Part shown: positions 26,503 through 35,521 of the stretch, one piece after another
Layout: every line of letters starts with the position of its first letter
How positions within the stretch are numbered: the first letter of the stretch is position 1
NCBI RefSeq assembly: GCF_003003215.1
Contig: NZ_PVUF01000004.1
Coordinates: forward strand, 248,001 to 312,000
Length of the DNA: 64,000 nucleotides
Reading direction: 5' to 3'
Source of the DNA: Tritonibacter scottomollicae
GTDB taxonomy: Bacteria; Pseudomonadota; Alphaproteobacteria; Rhodobacterales; Rhodobacteraceae
Program-made: the position numbers and the translations under genes
Notes under the pieces: generated by a model
The model's input: the letters and a program-made list of their open reading frames with translations, nothing else
What the model was told of the DNA's origin: nothing
Database searches by the model: none

Positions 26503-26921
26503 GTCGTAATGTCCTCTTTCAATGGAATGACCATAGGTTACCACATCTCCTAAGGGCTGTACGATGGCGTGGAAACCTTCAAATCATCAGGGCAGTCGAC
26601 GTGACGGTTAATGATACGCCCGTCAGTGTTGCCCATGCGGGGGCAAGTGAGCCGTGTTCCAAAACGGCGCGCACCCCGCCTATAATGCCACGCGACAAAA
26701 GGGTTTGCGCACCACGCCATGGTGAAAATTCGTTGATTATCCAACCCGGCACCCATGTCGGTGGTGCGATGCCGCGCTGTGTCATGGGAGTGACTTGCCG
26801 CGCGTCACTGGTCAATGGACGGCAACACCCTCCCAGTTCCGGCCCTCAACGCTCCGCGCTGCGGCAAAACGATCCGTTTGCAGCTCTTGACCTTGGTGGG
26901 GCGGCGGCTCATGACTTTGCC
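26503..26921. other. Gene-free 419-bp divergent region before the aminotransferase
   Basis: The stretch separates a minus-strand secreted protein from the plus-strand aminotransferase. A perfect -10 hexamer TATAAT lies at 26681-26686, but the matching -35 is poor. The frame of the aminotransferase stays open upstream to 26601, but the 107 extra residues have no homology-like pattern, so I treat them as non-coding. A transcript from the TATAAT would have a leader of about 230 bases. Confidence 0.5.
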
Positions 26922-28127
26922 ATGACAGAGCATTTTACCGGCAATTTCACCCAGCAAGAGCCCCTCCCGGAGGAGGCCATCACGGCCGCCGTGGAGGTCA
27001 TGCGTCACGGGCGTATCCACCGCTACAACCTCGCAGGTGCAGAAGCTGGCGAGGTCGCACTGCTGGAGCAAGAGTTTGCCGCGCAGGTGGGGGCGAAATA
27101 CTGCCTTGCCGTGGCCTCGGGGGGCTACGCGCTGGCCACCGCGTTGCGGGCTGTCGGTGTCGCACATGGTGACAAGGTGCTGACCAATGCCTTCACTCTG
27201 GCGCCGGTGCCGGGGGCGATCGCCTCTGTCGGGGCGGAGCCGGTTTACGTAGGCGTGACCGAGGATCTGACCATCGACCTTGCGGATCTGGCGGCCAAGG
27301 CGGGGCAGGCGCGGGTGCTGATGCTCAGCCATATGCGCGGGCATCTGTGCGACATGGACAGGCTGCTGGAGATCTGCGACGCCGCCGGCATCATCGTGAT
27401 CGAGGATTGCGCCCATACCATGGGTGCGGCCTGGAACGGGGTGCCCTCGGGTCGCCACGGCGCGATCGGTTGCTATTCCTGCCAGACCTACAAGCACGTG
27501 AATTCTGGCGAAGGCGGCCTGCTGATCACTGACGACGAGGAGGTCGCAGCCCGCGCCATCATGCTGTCGGGGTCTTATATGCTCTATTCCCGGCATCTGG
27601 CTGCACCGGGGCCAGAGGCGTTCGAGCGTGTGAAATACGACACCCCCAACATCTCCGGCCGGATGGACAATCTGCGCGCGGCGATTTTGCGCCCGCAGCT
27701 GCGGGACCTCGATGCGCAGGTCACACGTTGGAACGAACGGTACCGCATGCTTGAGGCAGGGCTGCGCGACACCCCGGGCCTCACGGTGGTCGAGCGGCCC
27801 GAGCAGGAGACCTATGTGGGCTCCTCGATCCAGTTTCTGCTGCTTGATTGGGCCCCTGAGGCGGTGCAAGAGGTGTTGACGCGCTGCGGCGCGCGTGGGG
27901 TTGAGTTGAAGTGGTTCGGCGTGCCGGAACCCGTCGCCTTTACCTCGCGGTATGACAGCTGGCGCTATGCCCCCGCGCAAAGCTTGCCGGACAGTGACCG
28001 CATCCTTGCGGGCATTATTGATATGCGGGTGCCGCTGACCTTCAGCCTTGAGGACTGCGCATTGATCGCCCGCATCATTCGCGCCGAGGTCAGCGCTATC
28101 TGGCAGGCGCAAGGGGCAGACAGCTGA
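26922..28127 (+). CDS. DegT/DnrJ/EryC1/StrS family PLP-dependent aminotransferase
   Basis: The 401-residue protein belongs to the family that adds amino groups to keto-sugars and related compounds. Seen are the N-terminal ASGGYALATALRAVGV loop that binds pyridoxal phosphate, the IEDCAHTMGA motif with the ring-contacting Asp, and the lysine region SCQTYKHVNSGEGG with the Schiff-base Lys. The start ATG 26922 has no clear Shine-Dalgarno site. No nucleotide-sugar dehydratase, epimerase or glycosyltransferase is adjacent, so its substrate is open. It is convergent with the Hint-domain gene. Confidence 0.85.
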   Translation: MTEHFTGNFTQQEPLPEEAITAAVEVMRHGRIHRYNLAGAEAGEVALLEQEFAAQVGAKYCLAVASGGYALATALRAVGVAHGDKVLTNAFTLAPVPGAIASVGAEPVYVGVTEDLTIDLADLAAKAGQARVLMLSHMRGHLCDMDRLLEICDAAGIIVIEDCAHTMGAAWNGVPSGRHGAIGCYSCQTYKHVNSGEGGLLITDDEEVAARAIMLSGSYMLYSRHLAAPGPEAFERVKYDTPNISGRMDNLRAAILRPQLRDLDAQVTRWNERYRMLEAGLRDTPGLTVVERPEQETYVGSSIQFLLLDWAPEAVQEVLTRCGARGVELKWFGVPEPVAFTSRYDSWRYAPAQSLPDSDRILAGIIDMRVPLTFSLEDCALIARIIRAEVSAIWQAQGADS

Positions 28128-28139
28128 TCTGAGGTCACG

Positions 28140-29231
28140 CTAGACTGCGATCTGCGTGACCGACGGCGGCTCCAGCAGCGCATGTTGGTTTTTCAGCGCC
28201 CGCTCAATCAGCCGTTTCTGACGCGCGGTGCGCGGAATGGGCCGGGCAGGGGGCGTCAGAACGCGGCCCATCGCTGCCAGGTCCGGGAACAGATAGGTAA
28301 TCTCTGCCCGTGCTTCCGGGGTGACTGCAGAAAGCGACCGCTCCGTGACCAGAAAGCTCTCGCTTGGTGCGCCATTGGCATAGACCACCTCATGCGCGTC
28401 AAACAGCATGTGAAAATAGGTCACTGGCCCGGCGGCCTCACACAGGCTGACATCCGGATGGTCCAGCAAACGGGCCGCGGCCACAAACACCTCTGCCTCG
28501 CCAAACATCCGCTGCGCAATCCGCGAGCGCACCAGCATGCGATGCTGACGTGAGACATAGAGCGGCTGATGCGGCACCCCGTCTCCCAGCGCGCCGCGCC
28601 CGATGCGCACCGGGCGCAATTTCGGGTTCTGCGCAACGTGCTGCCGCGACAGTGGACGCCGCCCCGCCCAGCGCAAGGACCGCAGGCCGCGCGCAGTGAC
28701 GATCCGGTCGCCGGGACGCAGATCCTCAACGGGGCGTTGGCCGTGTTCGGTTGCAATCAGGGTCCCTGCGCAGAAACACACCATCATCTCGATGTTGTCG
28801 ACAATGGCGCCAAGGCTGTCATCTGGCCCCAGTTCGGTAAAGCGCAGCGTATAGTCGCCTGCCGCAGGAAACGTGATATCCAGCGAGACCTGGTTGAAGC
28901 TGTTGGTGGTGGGCAGGACCGACATCGAAGAGACGACATTGCCCGCATCATCAAGGATCTCGACTTCAAATCCCTCTATGCCTGCATTGGCATTGGAGGC
29001 CGTGCGCAGCGCCACATCAAAGGTCAGCTGAGTGGTGATTGGACTGTCGACGCTAAAGCTCTGCTGCATCACAGTCGTCTGGCCGCGGTGGCCATCAATC
29101 TCCGCCACGCGATTGTTTGATCCGCCTGCGATATAGGACGACTGATTGTACGAGGCTTCGATATCGTTGCCCGTCCAATGCGCCGCACCGGCGTCAAACG
29201 TCCCATTCAGGATCAGATTGTGAAGTGGCAT
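28140..29231 (-). CDS. Hint (Hedgehog/intein-type) domain protein with N-terminal beta-sandwich
   Basis: The 363-residue protein has two parts. Residues 1-150 begin NLILNGTFDAGAAHW and look like a carbohydrate-binding-type jelly roll, like DUF642 or CBM modules. From about residue 152, CFCAGTLIATEHGQRPVEDL opens a Hint domain, continued by GDRIVTARG and LYVSRQHRMLV, with the conserved late HEVVYANG region. Hint domains can cleave the peptide bond before the first cysteine. Such Rhodobacteraceae proteins often lack a signal peptide and are thought to leave by type I secretion. No Sec signal is seen here either; no RTX repeats are visible. Confidence 0.85.
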   Translation of the reverse strand: MPLHNLILNGTFDAGAAHWTGNDIEASYNQSSYIAGGSNNRVAEIDGHRGQTTVMQQSFSVDSPITTQLTFDVALRTASNANAGIEGFEVEILDDAGNVVSSMSVLPTTNSFNQVSLDITFPAAGDYTLRFTELGPDDSLGAIVDNIEMMVCFCAGTLIATEHGQRPVEDLRPGDRIVTARGLRSLRWAGRRPLSRQHVAQNPKLRPVRIGRGALGDGVPHQPLYVSRQHRMLVRSRIAQRMFGEAEVFVAAARLLDHPDVSLCEAAGPVTYFHMLFDAHEVVYANGAPSESFLVTERSLSAVTPEARAEITYLFPDLAAMGRVLTPPARPIPRTARQKRLIERALKNQHALLEPPSVTQIAV

Positions 29232-29363
29232 CGGCTCTGCCCGCTCTCGTGGTCAATTCATGGTTAATTATCGGCAGTCAATATGTCCCAAATGAGGCGC
29301 AGTTTCGGCTTCAAGGCGGGTGTTGGCTGTTTGGGTGCCTTGAGCTGCGCTGAAACATCAGCG

Positions 29364-29407
29364 TTGACCGATCCGCGGCGCTGTGTCATTTATTGAACAA
29401 GTGTTCA
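29364..29407 (+). promoter_or_regulatory. Promoter and operator-like palindrome upstream of ivd
   Basis: TTGACC (29364-29369) is spaced 17 bases from CATTTA (29387-29392). Immediately downstream TGAACA (29394-29399) and TGTTCA (29402-29407) form a perfect 6-bp dyad with a two-base spacer. A repressor bound there would cover the transcription start, as TetR-type regulators of acyl-CoA catabolism do. The regulator is not in this window. Confidence 0.5.
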
Positions 29408-29439
29408 TTAAATATCGTGACTCGGGAGGAGACGCGCAG

Positions 29440-30603
29440 ATGTTCAACGCAAGCATGACATTCGACCTTGGTGAGGACGTAAACGCGCTGCGCGACATGG
29501 TGCATCGCTGGGCGCAGGAACGCGTCAAGCCGATGGCGCAGGAGATCGACCAGACCAATGAGTTCCCCGCCGATCTCTGGAAGGAGATGGGAGAGCTGGG
29601 TCTGCTGGGGATTACCGTCGACGAGGAGTTCGGCGGCGCTGGCATGTCCTATCTCGCGCATACTGTCGCGGTAGAGGAAATCGCGCGGGCCTCGGCCTCG
29701 GTGTCGCTGTCTTACGGCGCGCACTCAAACCTCTGCGTCAATCAGATCAAGCTGAACGGCAATGCCGAGCAGAAGGCAAAATACCTGCCGCGCCTGGTTT
29801 CCGGCGAACATGTCGGTGCGCTGGCTATGTCCGAGGCGGGTGCTGGTTCTGACGTGGTGTCGATGTCCCTGCGTGCTGAAAAACGCAACGACCGCTATGT
29901 GCTCAACGGCAACAAGTACTGGATCACCAACGGTCCCGACGCGGACACGCTGGTGGTCTATGCCAAGACCGACCCGGACGCAGGCTCCAAAGGCATGACA
30001 GCCTTCCTGATCGAGAAGGAATTCAAGGGGTTTTCGACCTCCAAACATTTCGACAAGCTCGGGATGCGAGGCTCCAATACCGCCGAGCTGGTGTTTGAGG
30101 ACGTCGAAGTGCCGTTTGAAAACGTGCTGGGCGAGGAAGGCAAGGGCGTGCGCGTCCTGATGTCCGGACTGGATTACGAGCGCGTGGTGCTGGCGGGCAT
30201 CGGCACCGGCATCATGGCCTCCTGCATGGATGAGATGATGCCCTATATGGCCGAGCGCAAGCAGTTCGGCCAGCCGATCGGGAACTTCCAGCTGATGCAG
30301 GGCAAAATCGCCGATATGTACACCGCGATGAACTCCGCGCGCGCCTATGTCTATGAGGTCGCCAAGGCCTGCGACAAGGGCACGGTGACCCGTCAGGATG
30401 CGGCGGCCTGCTGTCTCTATGCCTCCGAGGTGGCGATGACGCAGGCGCATCAGGCGGTGCAGGCCTTTGGCGGGGCCGGCTATCTGAGTGACAACCCGGT
30501 CGGTCGGATCTTCCGCGATGCCAAGCTGATGGAAATCGGCGCAGGGACTTCTGAAATCCGCCGCATGCTGATCGGCCGCGAACTGATGGAGTCGATGGCG
30601 TGA
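29440..30603 (+). CDS. ivd: Isovaleryl-CoA dehydrogenase
   Basis: Ivd oxidises isovaleryl-CoA to 3-methylcrotonyl-CoA, the third step of leucine breakdown, using FAD and passing electrons to ETF. The 387-residue protein keeps the FAD-site motif [13 protein letters not shown] and the family ending [23 protein letters not shown]. The catalytic glutamate sits in [10 protein letters not shown] (about residue 247), the position used by isovaleryl-CoA dehydrogenases, while the position used by straight-chain enzymes is GGAGYL. I chose ATG 29440, with GGGAGGAG upstream; the open frame extends 19 codons further without a site. Confidence 0.95.
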   Translation: MFNASMTFDLGEDVNALRDMVHRWAQERVKPMAQEIDQTNEFPADLWKEMGELGLLGITVDEEFGGAGMSYLAHTVAVEEIARASASVSLSYGAHSNLCVNQIKLNGNAEQKAKYLPRLVSGEHVGALAMSEAGAGSDVVSMSLRAEKRNDRYVLNGNKYWITNGPDADTLVVYAKTDPDAGSKGMTAFLIEKEFKGFSTSKHFDKLGMRGSNTAELVFEDVEVPFENVLGEEGKGVRVLMSGLDYERVVLAGIGTGIMASCMDEMMPYMAERKQFGQPIGNFQLMQGKIADMYTAMNSARAYVYEVAKACDKGTVTRQDAAACCLYASEVAMTQAHQAVQAFGGAGYLSDNPVGRIFRDAKLMEIGAGTSEIRRMLIGRELMESMA

Positions 30604-31061
30604 AAGGCTGGTCGGTCTGGATGATGCTGCTGCTGTCGGGGCCAGCGCTGGCCGCGCCGGACACGGTGGCGCTGACCGAGTTCGAAACCTGCGTGGCAGA
30701 GACGTTTGTGAGCGAGCAGAACAATCCATTTGCGAAACTTGGTGTTCCGGTAATCTGTGGCGAGCGACATATCCCAATCGAGCAAAGTTGTTCGCTACTG
30801 AAGCGGCTGGCCAGCCCGGTAGACTGTCTTGATGCGGATCACGCCTACTGGAAGGGTGAGTTCGAGGCGATATTGACGACCGAAGGAGTAGAAGAGCCTG
30901 CCGAACCGTCGCTGTTCCGATCTGGCATTGAACGTTGCGCGGGGACATCTGAGGAGGGCTTTGCACTTCGCGGTTGTGAGGCGGAGGTCTATTGGAGAGC
31001 GGTGCTTATCATGTGGGCCATACCAGTGATCGAACAGGTCGTGGCTCAAGGAGGCGATTGA
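30600..31061 (+). CDS. Small secreted protein of unknown function, six cysteines
   Basis: The GTG start overlaps the ivd stop (GTGA), so it is translationally coupled to ivd. The 153-residue product has a signal peptide ([18 protein letters not shown]) and a mature part with six cysteines: ETCVAE, VICGE, QSCSLL, DCLDA, ERCAGT and RGCEAE, enough for three disulfides. I do not recognise the family. A link to leucine catabolism is suggested only by the coupling. Confidence 0.7.
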   Translation: MKGWSVWMMLLLSGPALAAPDTVALTEFETCVAETFVSEQNNPFAKLGVPVICGERHIPIEQSCSLLKRLASPVDCLDADHAYWKGEFEAILTTEGVEEPAEPSLFRSGIERCAGTSEEGFALRGCEAEVYWRAVLIMWAIPVIEQVVAQGGD

Positions 31062-31153
31062 TGTCACTTTGCAAGTTCTTCGTGCCGCCGACGGTGCTGA
31101 CTTGTTGCGATTCGGTGCTGATCGGGCGCGAATCGATGTCGCATATGAGCTGA
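31061..31153 (+). CDS. Candidate 30-codon ORF, coupled on both sides
   Basis: ATG 31061 overlaps the previous stop (TGATG) and has AAGGAGG at 31048-31054, one of the best ribosome sites in the window. The frame encodes [20 protein letters not shown] and ten more residues, then TGA 31151-31153, which overlaps the ATG of the next gene. The peptide has three cysteines and no obvious membrane span. It may be a real small protein or a leader whose translation loads ribosomes for the next ORF. Confidence 0.4.
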   Translation: MSLCKFFVPPTVLTCCDSVLIGRESMSHMS

Positions 31154-31497
31154 TGCGGATCGCCTACTGGATCCCGGTCGCGCTGCTGGCGTTGATGCTG
31201 GCGGGGATCGGGTTCCGCTATGGGCTGATCCGGCAGGGGATTTCCGAGACCGATGTGATCACCCTTTATGCGCAGAAATACCTCGCTGATCATGCGGCTT
31301 CGGGCGTGGCCGGCGTTGCGCAAACCAGCGATTGCGCGGCGCGACCCGGGTCTGGGATCTGGACGTGGTTGGTGGTCACCTGCCGTCCCGCAAACACTGT
31401 CGGTGGCGGGGGGTATAGCTACAGGATCAACTGGTTAGGTGGTCTTGTTGACGCCAACACGCCGAGGCAGGCGGCTCCTCTGCCGCCCGAGACCTGA
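31153..31497 (+). CDS. Small membrane-anchored protein of unknown function
   Basis: The 114-residue product begins with a single hydrophobic segment (IAYWIPVALLALMLAGIGF) and continues with a periplasmic-type domain of about 85 residues with two cysteines (TSDCAARP, VVTCRPAN) and a Gly-rich loop GGGGYSYRINW. ATG 31153 overlaps the stop of the 30-codon ORF; a TTG at 31069 in the same frame would add 28 residues but has no good site. Unknown family. Last gene of the ivd transcription unit. Confidence 0.6.
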   Translation: MRIAYWIPVALLALMLAGIGFRYGLIRQGISETDVITLYAQKYLADHAASGVAGVAQTSDCAARPGSGIWTWLVVTCRPANTVGGGGYSYRINWLGGLVDANTPRQAAPLPPET

Positions 31498-31542
31498 CAG
31501 ATGCCGGGTCTCAAAGGCGTCAGGCCGGATGGGATGCCGAAT

Positions 31543-31570
31543 AAAAAAGGCGCCGCACAGAGGCAGCGCC
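31543..31570 (-). terminator. Rho-independent terminator of ompW
   Basis: On the minus strand GGCGCTGC (31570-31563) pairs with GCGGCGCC (31556-31549), one G-U pair, and is followed by TTTTTT (31548-31543). It lies about 50 bp behind the ompW stop codon. Confidence 0.85.
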
Positions 31571-31621
31571 ACTTGGACTGAAAAGCCGGGCAGGCAAGGC
31601 CGACCCGGCATGTGGAAGGGA

Positions 31622-32224
31622 TCAGAAGCGGTGCACGTAGGAGACACCCACAGTGATCGGATCAATCTCTGCGGTGCCGATGGACGCGCCGTTGAGGCTC
31701 GCATCGGTGTCGATGTCCATGTAGCGCACGTTCAGGCGCAGCGATCCGCGCTCGGAGATTTTCCAGTCCGCGCCCACGGTTGCGGCGACACCAAAGCTGT
31801 TGTCCAGGTCGAGGGTTCCCAATGCGGTCTCTTCGGAGAAGAACGTGGTGTAGTTCACACCAAGACCCACGAAGGGCGTGATCTTGCCATTGGTGGGAAT
31901 GTGGTAGACCAGCGACAGGGTCGGCGGCAGGTGTTTGGTGGAGCCGATGTTGGTGCCCCCGAGCGCGATGTCATGCTCAAACGGCGAAGCGGCCAGCAGC
32001 TCGATCCCGAGGTTGTCACGGATGAAATACTCCGCCGTGAGCGACAGCTGGGTGTCATTATCCACCGTGGCCGCAGCACCGGCGAGAGTGCCATTGTCGG
32101 ATTTCGGGTTCACGTTGATGATCCCGACGCCAACGGTCCAGTCGCCCTGCGATTGCGCCATGGCGGGGGCGGCGAAGCTCGACGCGGCAACGCCCAGTGC
32201 GAGGGCGGAAACCAGAGTTTTCAT
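31622..32224 (-). CDS. ompW: OmpW-family outer membrane protein
   Basis: The 200-residue precursor has a 23-residue signal peptide (cleavage after APAMA) and a mature eight-stranded barrel: WTVGVGIINVNP opens the family, LSLTAEYFIRDNLGIELLAASPFEHDI follows in the middle, and the last residues YVHRF end in the phenylalanine needed for BAM insertion. OmpW proteins form narrow channels for hydrophobic compounds. ATG 32224 is preferred over an ATG 25 codons upstream, which would displace the signal. An FNR-type box lies 62-75 bp upstream. The gene points against the leucine operon that surrounds it. Confidence 0.92.
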   Translation of the reverse strand: MKTLVSALALGVAASSFAAPAMAQSQGDWTVGVGIINVNPKSDNGTLAGAAATVDNDTQLSLTAEYFIRDNLGIELLAASPFEHDIALGGTNIGSTKHLPPTLSLVYHIPTNGKITPFVGLGVNYTTFFSEETALGTLDLDNSFGVAATVGADWKISERGSLRLNVRYMDIDTDASLNGASIGTAEIDPITVGVSYVHRF

Positions 32225-32285
32225 GGGGGTAATCCCTTCTTCAATCAGTATGCCGCGACAATGCCATCGCTGGTGCAGGGCGTCT

Positions 32286-32299
32286 CTGATCCAGATCAA
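32286..32299 (-). promoter_or_regulatory. FNR/FnrL-type binding site upstream of ompW
   Basis: On the minus strand the site reads TTGATCTGGATCAG, matching TTGAT-N4-ATCAA at nine of ten defined positions. Its distance from the ompW start (62-75 bp) suits an activator near the -35 region. The divergent acyl-CoA synthetase gene begins 75 bp away on the other side and could be affected too. Confidence 0.6.
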
Positions 32300-32338
32300 A
32301 TCGCGCCCGGCTTTCCCCTTGGAAAGACAGAAAAAAAT

Positions 32339-32355
32339 CGCATAACCGCTATGCG
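32339..32355. promoter_or_regulatory. Short inverted repeat before the acyl-CoA synthetase gene
   Basis: CGCATA (32339-32344) and TATGCG (32350-32355) form a perfect 6-bp dyad with a five-base spacer, ending 18 bp before the start codon. It could be an operator or a hairpin in the leader; it almost touches the ribosome site. Confidence 0.35.
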
Positions 32356-32373
32356 CTACGTGCAGGGTGAAAC

Positions 32374-33903
32374 ATGACTATCAAACGCATCATTCCGGGG
32401 CTGACAGCGGCGGGCGCATGGGACATTCCGGAGCGGCTCAATATGGCAGCTCAGGTGATGGATCATGCCGCCGATAAGCTGGCGATCATCGACCTTACCT
32501 CCGGGACCCGCCGTGATGTGAGCCATGGCGATCTGGCTGTGATGGTTGGCGGTCTGGCGCGCGCATTGGTGCAACGTGTCGCCCCCGGTGATCGGGTTGG
32601 TGTGCTGCTATCTCAGTCTCCGTGGTGTGCGGCGGCGCATCTGGCGATCTGGAAGATCGGCGCCATCTCGGTGCCGCTGTTCAAACTGTTCCAGCATGAC
32701 GCATTGGCAAACCGCATTGAGGATGCTGGTGCAAATTACGTGCTGACCGACTCTGAGGGCGCGGCGCAGCTTGGCGATCTGGCTAGGCCTCTGATCGCCG
32801 CCGAGATCGGCATTGATGGCGATCCCGTGCCTTTCGCCGACACCACGTCCGAAGATCCGGCGGTCATCATCTACACCTCCGGCACCACCGGCAAACCCAA
32901 AGGGGCACTGCACGGGCACCGGATGCTGACAGGGCATCTGCCGGGCGTGTCGATCAGTCACGACCATCTGGGCCAGCCCGGTGATTGTCTCTGGACGCCC
33001 GCGGATTGGGCGTGGATCGGCGGGCTGTTCGACGTCGCCATGCCGGGCCTTGCGCTGGGCGTGCCGGTGGTGGCCGCGCGGCTGGATAAGTTCACGCCAG
33101 ACACCTGCGCCGAGGTGATCCGCTTGGGCGAGGTCCGCAACGTCTTCTTTCCCCCCACCGCCCTGCGCATGCTGAAAGCGGCGGGGCAGGGGCTTCGGGC
33201 CTTGCGCTCTGTTGCCTCCGGTGGAGAGCCCCTGGGCGCGGAGATGCTCGCTTGGGGCCAGCGTCACTTGGGCGTCACCATCAATGAATTCTACGGCCAG
33301 ACCGAATGCAATATGACGGTCTCCTCCTGTGGCGCGGACTTCCCCGTGCGCCCCGGCTGCATTGGCAAACCGGTGCCGGGGCATGTGGTTGAGGTGATCG
33401 ACGCAGACGGCCAACCCACCCGTGAGGAAGGCGATGTGGCGGTGCGCCGTGGTTCTGGGTCCATGATGCTGGAATACTGGAACCGCCCCGACGCCACGGC
33501 CGAGAAGTTTCACGGCGACTGGCTGGTGACCGGGGATCGCGGCATCTGGGAGGAGGGCTATCTGCGCTTTGTGGGGCGTGAGGATGATGTGATTACCTCT
33601 GCCGGTTACCGCATCGGCCCCTCCGAGATCGAGGATTGCCTGATGACCCACCCGGCCGTTGCCACCGTCGGTGTGGTCGGCAAGCCCGACGCCCTGCGCA
33701 CCGAGATCGTCAAGGCCTACGTGGTGCTGAAACCGGACCACGCCCCGAGCGAAAAAGAGCTGCAGGACTACGTCAAAGAGCGCCTTGCCAGCTATTCCTA
33801 TCCCCGCGAGATCGCCTTTCTTGAGGCCCTGCCGATGACGGTCACGGGCAAGGTGATCCGCAAAGAACTGAAACGCCGCGCTGCGGCGGAAGTGGAGGAC
33901 TGA
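32374..33903 (+). CDS. AMP-dependent acyl-CoA synthetase of the leucine operon
   Basis: The 509-residue protein belongs to the ANL superfamily, which activates carboxylic acids to acyl-CoA through an acyl-adenylate. It has the P-loop [11 protein letters not shown] (about residue 167), the adenine motif EFYGQTECN, the TGDRG motif and the C-terminal catalytic lysine in [12 protein letters not shown]. The length is that of acetyl- or medium-chain acyl-CoA synthetases, not of acetoacetyl-CoA synthetase (about 650). Standing first in the MCC operon, it may activate isovalerate or a related branched acid. mccB follows after four bases. Confidence 0.88.
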   Translation: MTIKRIIPGLTAAGAWDIPERLNMAAQVMDHAADKLAIIDLTSGTRRDVSHGDLAVMVGGLARALVQRVAPGDRVGVLLSQSPWCAAAHLAIWKIGAISVPLFKLFQHDALANRIEDAGANYVLTDSEGAAQLGDLARPLIAAEIGIDGDPVPFADTTSEDPAVIIYTSGTTGKPKGALHGHRMLTGHLPGVSISHDHLGQPGDCLWTPADWAWIGGLFDVAMPGLALGVPVVAARLDKFTPDTCAEVIRLGEVRNVFFPPTALRMLKAAGQGLRALRSVASGGEPLGAEMLAWGQRHLGVTINEFYGQTECNMTVSSCGADFPVRPGCIGKPVPGHVVEVIDADGQPTREEGDVAVRRGSGSMMLEYWNRPDATAEKFHGDWLVTGDRGIWEEGYLRFVGREDDVITSAGYRIGPSEIEDCLMTHPAVATVGVVGKPDALRTEIVKAYVVLKPDHAPSEKELQDYVKERLASYSYPREIAFLEALPMTVTGKVIRKELKRRAAAEVED

Positions 33904-33907
33904 TCCA

Positions 33908-35512
33908 ATGAAACTCCAATCCAAGGCAATGCCTTCCTCCGAGGGCTTCAAGCAAAATACCAGGACGCATCTTGATGCTCTTGACGAGATCGACAAGGCG
34001 GCTGATGCCGCGCGCTTTGGCGGCGGCGAGAAATCCCGTGCCCGGCATGAGTCGCGGGGCAAGATGCTGCCGCGCCGCCGGGTGGCGAACCTGCTTGATC
34101 CCGGCTCGCCCTTCCTTGAGGTCGGCGCGACGGCCGCCCATGGCATGTATGATGGCGCAGCCCCGGCGGCAGGCGTCATAGCGGGGATCGGACGCGTCCA
34201 CGGCCAGGAGGTCATGGTGGTCTGCAATGACGCCACCGTGAAGGGCGGCACCTATTTCCCGATGACGGTGAAAAAACACCTGCGCGCCCAAGAGATTGCC
34301 GAGGAAAACAACCTGCCTTGCGTCTATCTTGTGGACAGTGGCGGCGCCAACCTGCCGCAGCAGGATGAGGTCTTTCCCGACCGCGACCACTTTGGGCGCA
34401 TCTTCTACAATCAGGCGCGGATGTCGGCCAAGGGCATCCCGCAGATCGCTGTGGTCATGGGGTCCTGTACCGCGGGTGGTGCTTACGTTCCGGCGATGTC
34501 CGACGTCACCATCATCGTCAAGGAACAGGGCACCATCTTCCTTGCGGGCCCGCCGCTGGTGAAGGCCGCTACGGGCGAGGTCGTCTCTGCCGAGGATCTG
34601 GGCGGCGGGGATGTGCACACACGTCTTTCGGGCGTGGCGGATTACCTGGCTGAGGATGACGCCCATGCGCTGGCTTTGGCACGGCGTGCGGTCAGCCATC
34701 TGAACCGAACCAAACCCCAAGGCGTGAACTGGCAGAGCCCGGAAGAGCCCGCCTACGACCCCGAGGAAATCCTTGGCGTGGTGCCCGGCGATCTGCGCAC
34801 CCCCTATGACATCCGCGAGGTGATCGCGCGGCTGGTCGATGGCTCCCGCTTTGACGAGTTCAAACCTCGTTTTGGCGAAACGCTGGTGACCGGCTTTGCC
34901 CACCTCAAGGGCTGCCCCATCGGCATCATCGCCAACAATGGCGTGCTGTTTTCCGAGGCGGCGCAAAAGGGCGCGCATTTCGTCGAACTCTGCAGCCAGC
35001 GCAAGATCCCGCTGGTCTTCCTGCAAAACATCACTGGTTTCATGGTGGGCCGCAGGTATGAGAACGAAGGCATCGCCCGTCACGGCGCCAAGATGGTGAC
35101 CGCGGTGGCCAGTACCAATGTGCCCAAGATCACCATGCTGGTGGGCGGCTCCTTTGGCGCGGGCAACTACGGCATGGCAGGGCGGGCCTATTCGCCCCGG
35201 TTCCTTTGGACATGGCCCAACTCGCGCATCTCCGTGATGGGCGGCGAGCAGGCGGCGGGCGTTCTGGCGACTGTGAAACGCGATGCCATCGAACGCCAGG
35301 GCGGCACATGGTCCGCCGAGGAAGAGGCGCAGTTCAAGCAGCCCACCATCGACATGTTCGCGGAACAGAGCCACCCGCTCTATGCCTCTGCCCGGCTCTG
35401 GGACGATGGCATAATCGATCCGCGCAAATCTCGCGATGTGCTGTCGCTCTCGCTCAGCGCCGCCCTGAATGCCCCAATTGAAGACACGCGCTTTGGCGTG
35501 TTCCGGATGTGA
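33908..35512 (+). CDS. mccB: Methylcrotonyl-CoA carboxylase beta subunit (carboxyltransferase)
   Basis: This subunit moves the carboxyl group from biotin to 3-methylcrotonyl-CoA. The 534-residue protein is a complete carboxyltransferase: N- and C-domains of the crotonase-like fold with [10 protein letters not shown] and [15 protein letters not shown] forming the oxyanion sites, and the MCC-type stretches [16 protein letters not shown] and [20 protein letters not shown]. These patterns separate it from propionyl-CoA carboxylase. Gene order synthetase-mccB-mccA-HMG lyase matches the Liu pathway of other proteobacteria. Confidence 0.95.
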   Translation: MKLQSKAMPSSEGFKQNTRTHLDALDEIDKAADAARFGGGEKSRARHESRGKMLPRRRVANLLDPGSPFLEVGATAAHGMYDGAAPAAGVIAGIGRVHGQEVMVVCNDATVKGGTYFPMTVKKHLRAQEIAEENNLPCVYLVDSGGANLPQQDEVFPDRDHFGRIFYNQARMSAKGIPQIAVVMGSCTAGGAYVPAMSDVTIIVKEQGTIFLAGPPLVKAATGEVVSAEDLGGGDVHTRLSGVADYLAEDDAHALALARRAVSHLNRTKPQGVNWQSPEEPAYDPEEILGVVPGDLRTPYDIREVIARLVDGSRFDEFKPRFGETLVTGFAHLKGCPIGIIANNGVLFSEAAQKGAHFVELCSQRKIPLVFLQNITGFMVGRRYENEGIARHGAKMVTAVASTNVPKITMLVGGSFGAGNYGMAGRAYSPRFLWTWPNSRISVMGGEQAAGVLATVKRDAIERQGGTWSAEEEAQFKQPTIDMFAEQSHPLYASARLWDDGIIDPRKSRDVLSLSLSAALNAPIEDTRFGVFRM

Positions 35513-35521
35513 GGACGAGCA

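Noticed and set aside
26601-26921. A 107-residue N-terminal extension of the DegT aminotransferase
   Set aside because: The added sequence is Arg/Pro/Cys-rich without family pattern, and the conserved protein starts at MTEHFTGN.
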